In this document: piece after piece, positions 48,301 to 60,300 of the stretch
Position numbering within the stretch: the first letter of the stretch is position 1
How the letters are laid out: each line of letters begins with the position of its first letter
Source: Gavia stellata
Taxonomy: Eukaryota; Chordata; Aves; Gaviiformes; Gaviidae
Reading direction: 5' to 3'
NCBI RefSeq assembly: GCF_030936135.1
Contig: NC_082620.1
Coordinates: forward strand, 1,426,001 to 1,490,000
Length of the DNA: 64,000 nt
The notes under the pieces: model-generated
The model's input: only the letters and a program-made list of their open reading frames with translations
What the model was told of the DNA's origin: nothing
Database searches by the model: none
Translations under genes and position numbers: made by a program

Positions 48301-51300
48301 CTCTCTTTGAAAAGTGTCTGGGGTTCGGTGTGCAGTTGCTTTATTTAGCTCAAAGTGATGATTTTGGCTAGAAAACACTTAGAAATCTAGGATGGCAGCA
48401 AAAGGACCTTTTGGAGAATCCTTTCTACCAGGGGGATGTGGTTTTCAGGGCTGTCTCCTCATTTCTTCCACAGTTGCCTTGTATTTTCCACAGATGCCCC
48501 AAATTTTCCTTTTTATACCTGGGGAAAAATATGAAAGCCTCATCAACCCTTTAGAAATGGGAATAATTAAGGCACATCTCCAGCAGATCCTGGCACTAAG
48601 AGCATTCATGTATTTTATGATCTTTCGTCCGTTTGAGAGCAGAAAGCTTTTCTAGCGCGATAACGTGTGAAAGAAAGGCACTGTTCTCCTCCTGAGAGTG
48701 AATTCCCAAGAAGGAGCAGTACCGGGTCCCCACAGACAAATGGTGCCGGGCTGGGCTGGTGGAGAGATGCAAAGCGCCCTACTTGTTCTGGCTGCTACAG
48801 GTTTGACCTCCTTGTATCATCTGACACCTCGTTTGGTAAGAGGTTGCTGCAAGATCTCAAACCCTCAAATTATGTAAGATTTACACAGTTGCTTTGAAGT
48901 TAGTCCCTCCCTTCAATGTTTGTTTACTGCCTGGTATGTCCTGTTGTCTGGATTGTGAAGGATGAATAGTCACAGAAAGGAAGCTATCGGGTTAGTACAA
49001 ATTTTCTATTCCTCTTCGCTTTCTAAATGCGCGTGGAGCTGTGTTTATCCCTGTTTCAGAGTCCGGGAATATGCTGAAGACGTCCCGCGCCGGTCGGGGC
49101 TTTGCTGGGTAAAGGCTGGCTTGTAAGTTTTCTGTTTGTTTGTTTTGAGGTGGAGGGAAGTGAGGAACAGCTTGTTGTGTTTCTCCAACAAATAGATGCT
49201 ATCTAACAATTATTTCAGAAGTAGTTTATGTTGGTTTTGCTTTTTAGTATGCCGTTTCCCTGTAACTTCTAGAAATCACGTGTGAAAAAAGGAAGATGCT
49301 TAATTAATACTGTATGTGTGGCTTGCAGGCTGTGCCTGGCTGTGCTGCTATGGTTTGGAGGTTTTAAAGTCTGCTCTCCGTCAGCGCTGAATCCCGTAAA
49401 GGAAGCACGCAGGTGGGGCACGTAGGCTTTGCCTGTGGGAATTCCTCGGAGGACTTTTCTTCTCTCCCATAATCTCCAGTGTACCAGCTGAATTGCCTCA
49501 CGCTGCTCCTCCTTTCCCAGCCCCGGTAACTATATGCTGCTGCTGCCATGTGGTATGGAGGCCGGGGATGTAAAGCCAGTTGATGCGGGGAGTTGTGAGG
49601 ACATAAGGCATTTTTCATTTGCATTTTTCCTGACTTCTGCATTTTCCTCCCAAATACCTAAGTCCCCCTCACCCTTGCTTTACCATCCCTGGTTAGTGTG
49701 ATGGAACTGTCCCAGGCTTTTTGGGAAGGGGAGCAGGATGTACATCTTGATGGGACAGTCAAAAACGTCCCTGGGCTTTTGACCCCATGGAGGGGTCAAA
49801 TCATAACAAATACTGCTGAATTGAATTACAATAGGATGCTTTTTCAGAAGTTACTCTTAAGAGACAAACACGAGGACCACTCTCTCATATGATACTGGTT
49901 TTGTTTTTTAATTTCTAAGGCTGGCCTTACTCTATATAGTTGCTTGACAAATGTAAAGATGCATTTTCCCTGCCAACATGATACACATTTACTAGGCTAT
50001 AGCGCTTTACCTGTTTCATACAAAGATTTTCCTTTTTTTTTTTATTTTCGTGACTTAAGTGTTTTCTACCCATGTGAAATTTCACAGAAAGTTCTGCATT
50101 TAGTTGTATTTTTATTTGCATGTGGGCAGAAAATGAAGTAATTCCCAAATATAGCCCTAGCCAAGAGATCCATCTGTTCTCTGCATTTTTAAATGGCAAA
50201 TTAATCCTTAGCATACAACTCTCATCAAATGTCTTCTCTTTTATAATGTGTGCTGCTTGAGATCACAGAAATGACATTTTTTTCCCAGGCCTTCCATTTT
50301 AAGTAGTCCTTTACGTGAGAATAACAGCTACTGTTCCGCTTTGACAAAGTGCCCCCCGTGCATCTACCAGTTGCTGTAGCTGGTCTAAAAAAGGGTATTA
50401 AAAAAAAGCCTCCGATATTATTCTTCCCTTCGTCTCTTTGGCGTTTCTTTAAAAGGCTGTAGAAGATAGAAATTCTGTTTGAAAAACACCCTTAATAAAT
50501 GTACTTATTTCTGATGGAGAACTAGGGTCACTTTGTCCATTTTCTTTTAGATTTCGCTCTTTGGACAATGGTGGCTGTTTTTAGAAGTACTAAACTTCCA
50601 CAGCGTTATCTGCCATAAATGGAATTTCTATATTAAGCTTCGCATGTTCCCAGTTTTACTTAAGAGGCATTGTTTATCAGCTGTGTATCTTGGCATGCCT
50701 TTCATTGCAACTCCCATCCGAAGAACAATTCTGTTTGTTTATAAGAGAGGATGCACCATTTCAAAACCACTCCGAATCGGGAATTTCAACAAATGGCATT
50801 TTGTGTAACGCTAAAAACCAGTGCCTTGAAGAGGGAGGCGATGATCTCACCTGCCTTTTGGCAGGGCAGAGCACAAGGTTAGGGGCTTGCTGCCCGCGCA
50901 GGCAGGGAGAACGGCCCCGGGCAGCAGAAGGTAAGGAGCGGCCGAGGGTGGAGTCGGTGGGGCGTGTGTGGGGCCAGATGGCAGACAAATGAGAGCTGTC
51001 GGGGATGTAGGGCATGAAAATAGTGCCAGGTTTGGGGTTTTTTTAAGGCAAGGTGTGATGCTTTTCTAAAACACGAAGACGTTCAAGGAACGTGTGGACA
51101 AGGCATTGTGGGACATGATTTAATGGGCAGGGTGGTGTTAGTTGATGGTTGGACTTGATGATCTTGCAGGTCTTTTCCAACTTTAATGATTCTGTGACAG
51201 GATTAATTCTGCGGGTTCTGTTTGCTATGATCTGCCAGCAGCTTTATGTTAAAAAAACCATTTATACCTCTGCAAGACTGAAATAACCTGGGGGTGAATC

Positions 51301-54300
51301 GGAGCTGGTGCTTTTTTTGTTTTAGTGTATGTGTGAAAAAGGCTTTTCTTCTGAAAAATGTCCAGTGCTTGACACAATGTCGGTATAGTTAAGGCTGAAT
51401 GCTTTTAAAATTGTATTAAGTGTTTATTCCCAGGAAATCATTTGACAGTGCTTTTAAGGCAAAAGAAGTTGCTTTTTACTCCTCAAGTAAACATCTAGTA
51501 GCATAGTTGGACGCAGTAGTGGTTGCATTTTAAACGGCATTTCACTCCCCTGGCTTATAGACAGTACTTGGAGTGGTGTTGTGTTTTTTTTAAAGATGCT
51601 TAGTAGATCCCTTCATGAAAACAGTGCAGTTGATGTTTAGGAAACTGCCTTTGAATGTTGCTTTCTTGGTATTTTGAAAAGATTTGGCCTCCCGTGAGCC
51701 AGGAGATCAAGTTCCTCAGCCTGCTCCCTGGGTGATTCATTGAATGACCTTGGGCAAAGCCCTTGGCCTCTTCTTGCCTTATTTTTCCATCTGCAATGCA
51801 GGGATGTTAAGACATACCTGCCTCCCATGAGTCTTGAACTAAGATGTTTTTTTTTAAAAGATTTCATATGCTGTGAGGTGACAGTTGCAATATATTAATT
51901 TAGATTGTCTGCAGATAGCTGGCAAAAGCTGTTTATTTAACAGTATTACGTTAATTTTGGCCAAAGGGTTGAAAGCAATTTTTCTTCTAGACTGAACAAG
52001 CAGTTCCTCTGCTATAGCAGTGAACTATGCCCCGCCGTTTTCTTTCAAAAGCCGCTGTGATCGCAGGCTTATCGGTGCCGTCAACCTTGAGCGGCCACTC
52101 TTCTGAGGCAAGTCCCGACGGCGCTTGAAATAATTTGGCTGAAGCCTGGCACGGTCGGAGGAGGTGGGAGTTTGGGGTGGCTGCAGTGGGACTTCTCACA
52201 GGGGCTGGTTCTTGACCCCAAGGCTTCCCTCGATGAAGGTAATGTTAAAATACAGAGGCTCTTTGGGCTCGTACGTTCTCACACCCACCCTCTTTCTTCC
52301 CTCTTTGCATCGGTGGAAGTTCAATTGTGGGAAAGCTATGCCAAAGAGCTGGCTTTGTACTTCACCCTCAAGGCCTCGATGACTTTAATCTTTCCCAGCA
52401 CCGAGCTCCGTCACCGTGGCCGTTTGCTGAGAAAGCATTTCCTCTGGCTTCCCAGAGTTTCCTTTCTGAGCGTGAGCGGTCCCACTGTTCCCCGGGAGCA
52501 TCCCTGTTTGGAAAAGGCGGTGGCTGGGGAGGCAGGCAACTCCAGCTGCTCCTGAGTTCAACACTAAACCCATCCATGGCCGAGTTAACAGCCAGCGTGG
52601 GGAGCAGAGGGCTTGGATAGCGTCTTCCCAGCAGTAGTAAGCTGTTGTGGCTGCTGAGTCAGCTGTTTGCTGCGTAGATAGGCTGATGTGTTTGTAACCA
52701 AGACTTTTTTTTTTTTCAGGTTAGTGTTTTTTATTCTTGGCTGTACAAAGTTCAAGCCTGAGGACAGAGGGACGTAGGTCAAGGAGCGAGGTGGTGACAC
52801 CGACTGTGGGTTGGGCACAGTCTCCATCAGCCAGACACGGATTAGTATAAACATAGATATTTTTAGTGATCGTAATGGATTATTTAGTTGCATGGAAGAA
52901 TTAAAAGGAGCCCATGGCTGTCTTGAAACTCTCAGAGCATGTGGCTCCAGGGGAAGGGTGGTTCTAGGGGTGGGAGTAGTCCTCTGTCCTTCTGAGCAAC
53001 ATCTTCGTCTTTTCCATCATTCATTTCAGCCTGGGGTTTCTCATCAAAGTTCAGGTGTTAGACATCATGATAAAATGACTAAATACATTAATGTGGCCTG
53101 TCACAGAAATTAAAATTTGATGTTAATAAACCACTCACTTGACATGGGTTAAATACATAGTAAATGTTATCTGGAGACTGTATCTTAAAAAACGTAGTGG
53201 TCAAAGACTGAAAAAAATACTGCAAACAGCCTGTGTTATTTGGCCAGCTGAAAGGCAGCGAGTTGTCATGGTTGTGTGCTTTCCCATGGCCTTTAAACAT
53301 CCTTTAATTTCATTTCTTTCAATTTAGGGTTCCAGCCTAGCAGGAGATTTCTTAAGTCTTCTTTCTGGGTGTGGTAAGGCAGAAAGTTAAGAGAAAGAGG
53401 ATGTCCTAATTCCACTTGTCTGCAATATTTAATGATCTTTCTTCAGAGCAGTAAATGCTTTTTTTATTTGTTGTGTGCTTTTTGTGACTGTTTTCCACTT
53501 ACATGCAGTAGGGCTTTTTTTTTTTTTTTCCCCCCATCAGTGGATTGTTTTATCATAGCTGTGTGTTGTTAAATACTTCTGAGGCTCTGTGTATGACATG
53601 TACAAACCAAAGTTCCTTGGGTTCTCAGCGGCTTGAAAGAGTGCCAAGAATGTCATGCAGTCGCATCCCGGCATACTTTGCACCACGAGCTCCGAAGGTG
53701 CTGGAGGCCAGGGTGATGGGCACCGGGTTATTACACCAGGAAGATTCTAGGTGTAGCTCTCTGCTCCCCGGCTCGCTTTCTCCACCCTTTCACGCCGAGC
53801 AGCCAGAGTCTGCTTATATACCTATGTAAAATGTAAAGCTTTGTTATGGAATGGAAGAGCAGGAGAGTTCAAGCTCTTTGTGGTATGGGCGTGTGGGCTG
53901 AACCCCTTCAGCTGCCCGCCTGTAGTCTGCAAAATACGGTAACGACTTGTTACCTTTTGATCTCTTAATACAAACAGACTTCAGATGTTTGACTTGGTTT
54001 TCTGATATCTTTAACTTCAGGTTCAACAACTCCTTTTAACTAGGAAAAAAACCCCCGTATTTATTTCCGCAGATGTGAGAGGTGGTTTTTTTCCTTACAA
54101 ATACACTGGCGTGGACTGGTGTTGGGCGGGACACATTGTGTGTACAAAACAACTACCTGCTGCTCACCTGCATATTTAGGTCTGCGTTGGAATTGGCTCT
54201 GGCAGAGAGATGCTAACCCTCTGCTCAGACCTCTTGAATTTTCATCAGGGTTCTTCTTTGAATGTGGCAGAACAGCCATCTGCATTGTTGGAGTAAGCTG

Positions 54301-57300
54301 GTGGTGTCCGAGTTTTGTGGGAATGGGTTGCTTGCTGTTCTTAGGACACTACGTGTAATTTGGTGTGCGTTTTTTGACTCGCATGTGTGTAGAGAATGGG
54401 GAAAATTCTGGTTAAATACCTTTTTAGATTCATGTAGTATTTAGTAGTAGGACAGAAATAGCAGTCTGTAATAGACCTGTGCGTATATTATTTCAATATA
54501 TCATTTTTCATCCAGAAGAGAAGTCAAAGTGTTTCACGGGCAAAGATCCTTTAATCTATAGCTAGAATAGAACATGATGCTTTTTTTAAGGTTTTTCTTT
54601 TTTAAGCAGTTAGCGTCATATTTTTTGCTGGATGTTGGCTGGCAATAATCAGGGGTTTTAAATTCTTTTTTTCCAAAAGACACATTGGTGCATTCAGGAT
54701 ACTTTAACCAATTTTCTGGTGCTGTTTTCCTAGGTCCGAGAGATCTTAACTGGCAGTTTCTTTCCGAAGCCTATTGATGATATATAAAGTATTGCAAGGA
54801 TTTGCGTCTTCTGGGTAGAGCTGATCAGCACACAGCACTGTCACTAGCTGACTTTTGCAGCTGGTGTTTTTTGCATAGAGATCATCTACGGTGACTTAAC
54901 TCAGCTCTGGAAAGGGAGGGAGAAGAAAAAAGGGTTCCTGTTGCTTCCGACTGTACATTAACTTTGGATTTCCTGACCCGACTTGGGAATCCGCTGCTGA
55001 CATCAGCCGTGAGAACAACCTGCCGTCAGCTGGGACTCGTGCTGCGGGAGGTTGTCCTGTGTTATTGTCCTGAATAGATCTTTCTAGGAGATAATCTTTA
55101 CTTAGAGATTATTTTGACAGGGTGTTGAATCATAGCTGATCTAGGCAGAGTTCCTGATTTCAGTTAATTTTGGCAGGAAATAAAAAATAATCGCTCTGCA
55201 TATTTCTGTAAAAGGAATCCTGGATCATTTACCAGTTCTGGTTAAACATTTTTTGAACGCAGCTATTAAAAAAAACAAAACAAAACAAACTTCATTTTTA
55301 CTTTTTTTCCTGCTGAAATTTGGCATGTGTTCCCTTGAAAAATGAAAAGGGTTTCCAATTATTTTGGGTGGCTTGTTTCTTAACTTGCTCTGACAGTTAG
55401 AGGTAGCTTTTGTTTTGTTTTGTTGTTTCTTTGTTTTGTTTTTTTTTTTTTTAAACCTGAAGTTTGGCAGCGCATCACCCGCAGTGCGTGTTAATGCTTC
55501 TTCCTGCTTTATTTTCCACGAAGGCTGCGGTGTTTCCTGCTTGCTGTGAGGAGGGTAGTCACCAGCCTTGCAGCTGACTCACCGTTCTCAAATCAATTCG
55601 CAGAAACGACAATTGTCCCACATTTTAAAATCGCAGAAGGGTAGGGCAGGTTGTGAGATCCCTCGATTCAGCGCAGCTGCCATTGACGAAAAGCAGCGGG
55701 TATCCTGTTACATCAACTGGTCTGGAGTCTCTCTTTTATCTCCTTTTTGCTGGGGAACAAAGAGAATGGCTCACTTTGTATTCTTCGCCCAAGTGCTTTC
55801 ATTTTCCATACATAAATGGAGCGTAACTTCATAGTTAGTTACTGGAGCTGCAAAATGCAGTTTCTTGAAAATGAGATGTTTCTGTGGAAATGAGGACTGG
55901 TAATACAGGATGCTTGCACCAGGAATTGAAATGTCACCTTTGCAGTTACAAGGGAGAAAAGGAAAAGTCTGTGTGTTTAAATTAGCCGCAGTGTACTGAA
56001 ACCAGGCCTATTTGGGCTCAGTTTTGTGATCTGAACCCCACTGCTAGATTCTTGCATCTTGAGTCTTTGGGATTCAGCCCGTATGGATAAAACTTAAAGA
56101 CTGGATTACGACTAGAGTTTATCTTGATTAATAGAAAATAGTTACATAAATACCGTGACTAAGAACACACACATCCTATATACTTGTAAAACACTGTAGG
56201 CAATTATGGAAGGCAGATTAATACTTTAAAAGGGCTCGTAAACTATGCTTGTAGTAGAATGCATGTGTAAGAGAAGGATTTCATGCCCACCTCCTTATTA
56301 AAATAAGTACCATCTCCTTTATAGCTCAGATTTTTCCATCTGATTTGCCAACAGCAAAATCAAAAATCTCTATTTTACATTGCTATGATGCCATGATACA
56401 AGCTGGAGTGAAACTCGTTTTAGAAGCTATCTGGGCCAGACAAAAGAGCATCTGAAATCCTTCCTGGTTAAAACGTCAAGTTTTTCATAAATGAGCATAT
56501 GTCACCAGAAGAGGTCTGCAAACCACCGAAGAGGCAGCTGAAGCTGCAGGCCCGAGATGTTTAAAAAAGCAAATTCCCAGCACAGGCTCCCTCTCTGTGA
56601 AACGCGTGTGTTGTGACAGCTCAGGAGATTAGTTTTTCTGTGTGCTGGCATTCTGCTCCGCTGAGTTTACATGGATGTTGAAGAGCAGGTTTTCCCGTGT
56701 TGGGAAAAGGCTGTGTGCCAGAGCACGCTCTGCTTCTGGAAAAGATCATCGCGGGTTTGATACTGTTAGCGGAAGCGCAAAATGACGTTACAAAGCCATT
56801 TTCTTTACGCCATTTTTTGGCCTGCCCCAAGACCTATTGATTACTGGAAATATTTCCAAGAAGGAGGTTATCAGAGCTGCTGTTTTAACCTATCTGTTAT
56901 ATTCCCCGGTTAAAATTGCCCTAGCTTGTTTTTCTAAAATCAATTTTGCTAGAAGAATTTTTAGTAACTTATTTTCTGTGAGTTGGCAAAGGATAGTTGT
57001 TTTCAGAATTACTCACAGGGAAAAGAAAAGCCATATTCTCATTGTAATATATTCTGGGAACATATCCTTGTGCAGCTTACATGCTTTAGTTTTGTATATT
57101 TTTAAAGCTGGGGTAGTTGAAGTTCTGTTTTTCTGCCTGAGACTACGTATAATTCACTGTCAGATGCTTTATTTTGATTCTGCTGTGTGCTATAACTGGA
57201 TGACACAGCAGCTATAATTAACTCTTCCATCATTCTCCTATTCACAGTACATAAAACCTTTGACTTACTTTTGAATTATTATATCCATGCTTCTATGCTT

Positions 57301-60300
57301 CTTCAATTGGAAAAGTGGAGAGGCTTTCCCTAAAGAAAGGAAAATTGTTCTTGCTACCGTGTTTTTTTTTTTTCTTTCTAAAAACAGAGTCAGGAAACAA
57401 TGTTTGTTTTTTTCTGGAATCTGTCAGAAAGTCTCGATTTGCTTAGGGACATGTATCCCTAAAACTCCCTGGGGAAGTGGAAATTATCAGCATGATCTTT
57501 GTTTCCCAAAGTTGCGTGGAATTAAAACTCTCATTGTAGAATTTATCACCCTGTTAGACAGCTGTTTGATCGCTTGGGCGTCTTACGGTGTTACTGGGAG
57601 ATTATCTTTTTTTTCCCAGTGGAATGCTATGATTTTAACAGTATGCTCCATATTTTAAACATCCTCATAAAAAAAAAGCTAAAAATAGCCTGTTCCCATT
57701 TTAAAGCACTGCTTAAATAGAAATTCAGTGCTGCCTTTTACTTAAAAGATACATTCTTAGCAAAGTAGAATATTTAAAATGCTTTAGGAGGTAGGTAGTT
57801 GATCATAATACTGAGCATCAAGACGTGAGAAGGGAAAGTAAAAATGCATACGGGGCAGAGGCTTGCTGCAGCCCTAAAATCTTATTTTAGCCTTCCCCAG
57901 GGGAATGGTAAACCGCGTGGTACTGCTCTCAGCTTGGGAATTATTTTCAGATTCTCCCCACACACGTTCTCTGACTATATTTGTGTATTAAACTTTTTCT
58001 ATTCTTTGCCAATTTATTTCATAGTAGTAGGCGATTGCTGATATTACCCCTTGAGACTACTGAAGGCCTGTTCACGTGGGGCTGGGTTTGTCCTTCTTTT
58101 CCCAAAACGCTGTAGAGAAGAACTTCAATTTAATGAGGACTTGAGGTGATCCAGCATTGCCAGAGTTAGCCGAAAGGTAGGAGGCAGAGGGAGCGGGAGA
58201 AATGGGCAAAAGATGAAGAGTGAATTGCAGCATGCTTCACTTTTAGCAATGAAATAGTTTATTAATGAAGAGGGCATGAAAGCAGGTTGCACAAATGCAG
58301 GTGAGGCAAAAAGAAAGGCAGTTTACGAATTTGGAAGAAAAACGAGGCTGTGAACGGGCGTCTTTGGTGGTAGGAAATTCAGAGCTGAGAAACACAAGGG
58401 GTTTCCTTGTGTTTGGAAGGGGTTTCCTTCCCAGTAGATGGGAAGATGGGAAACATTATTGTATATGAAGTAACAGGTTGGGTGGTGCAGGGTGGCGAGC
58501 ATATAGCAGAGCCCGCCTCGGGAGAGGAGCGCAGGAGGAAGGGCTCAGTTTCTCACTCCTTTTCTGGCATGGCTTTATTTTCTCTCCTCTCCCAAAGCGA
58601 CACTGAACCTCCTCCTCCGGGGACGGAGGAGTAGGAGGAGAGTGTGTGGGAAAGGCACCAACGTGTGAAGCGGCTCGATGTCAACTGGACGGGAGGGTTG
58701 TAATGAGAGGGTGAGACTGGGAGGAGAGTTTCTCATGTTTATTATTACTTCTGTATTTTTGACCTTTTTGTTTGGTTTTGTTTTGGTCTGGCGTGTTTTT
58801 ATATCCTCCTTCGATTGTTTGTAAGCGAGATTGCCCTCGCTTCTGCGCCTCCAAATATAATGGGGACAGAGCCCAGGGGCTTTTACTAATGTGCCACAGC
58901 TCTCGTTACACCAAGATCTTCAGAAAAAACCCCAGTTTTCTGGAATGTTTTAAGAAAAATGACTCTGTCACTGTTACCCTGGCGTTATATAAACTGTACA
59001 CCCACAAAAAAAGAGTGTAGTAGAAGAGGTCACAAAATCAAATCATGAAAATTATTAGAAGCCTGAAATGGTTTCCCTGGGAAAAGACTAGAAAAAGTTA
59101 AATGGTTTAATGTAAAGAGGGAATATAAGAAGAAAAAGATAAACTTGGTTATCGTTTTTCTGATGTGATGCGGAGAGGAACATAAAATTTAAATGGAAAG
59201 CAGCAAATTTAAAACTGACGGAGTTATTTTTGTACGTGGCAGATCTCTCCCCTCCAGCCACCAAGTTGAAATTCCAACAGAATTTTTTAGAAGGCTGCTT
59301 GTGTAATGGAGAATGAGAGTCTCCAGGGTTATGTCAGACAAAATTATTTTTAGCGATGTTATAAGCCCTCATGCCTCGGGGAAGAAATCAGCCGCTGAAG
59401 AAGATGACGTGTCCCCACTGGGCAAGCTTTAATAACATTATTCTCTGTATTTCTTACTCTTCCTGCGAAGCATCTAACGATCTGCACCGTCAAGAGTTGG
59501 TGGACTAGATTGACTCCCTGTGTGATCTAATATGCAAATCCTGTTCTGCTGTAATTATTGTTTATAAAAGATGTTCTTGGGTCTGAATTCTTTATACCCT
59601 GAAGTTGGCTGTTGAGGCTGAGCCTGCAGATAGCGTTTGCTGGTTCATACACATCTGCCCAGGTTATTCTCGAACAGTTGACAAAAAAAACTTGCCACGA
59701 TTTTCTCGCACGAGATTTTGGTATCATCAGAGGTGCGGATCTTTTTTTAAAGATATGCAAGAGGCAATAAGGAGAACTCTAGGGTCGACTCTCAGATTGA
59801 CAGTGGCACCTGAGAGCACGATACTACTTCTTTTTTGGTACGTGAGAGCGCTAGGAGGGATTTTCAGGCTTCGGCAGACCTGTGTACCCTCTCTGTCTTT
59901 CTCCAGTTTTCCCACACAGCTCCTAAGCTGATACAACATTGTATTACACTTAATTAAATCTCCGCCATTGTCATGGCGCGTAACAGGATCTATCTGACAT
60001 TTTACCCATATTCTGTTTCCCTGACTGTCTTCTCTGAGGGCTTTGGACGAGAATATTTGTAGAATGATTCTAAATTCGTGTGTATAACTGGGCTGTGTTA
60101 CGGAAATGGGATTTTCCGCATCAGGCAAAGGAGAGAGGAAGGCCTGCAGATGAGCAAAAACGCTCACATTTTGCTCTTCAAATAAAATACCCGTGTCCTC
60201 TGGTCGCTTTGCATCTCCACACACTCATCTGTTGTTTCCTTTGTGCCGTTTATAGCAGTGACTCCAGCAGCAGCTCGAGTGACGAGTCCCCGGCACGGTC

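Larger units (their letters stand above)
39304..60255 (+). other. SPEN: SPEN intron 3 (20.95 kb)
   Basis: Donor GTAAGG, acceptor CCGTTTATAG. It contains an internal CpG island (44640-45260), a T21 run, a (GT)n run near 43088-43108, a nuclear-receptor-like inverted repeat (49778-49800), a CR1 tail (51073-51198), a MIR-like relic (51690-51835), complementary AAAAC and TTTTG tracts (55268-55452) and a hairpin with direct repeats (58390-58431). An exact octamer ATTTGCAT lies near 41452. No other gene is supported on either strand; the remaining open frames are at chance length. Confidence 0.9.

Noticed and set aside
59605-59931. 108-codon + strand ORF shortly before exon 4
   Set aside because: No SPEN similarity, wrong place for a conserved exon, no flanking splice consensus that keeps the SPEN frame.
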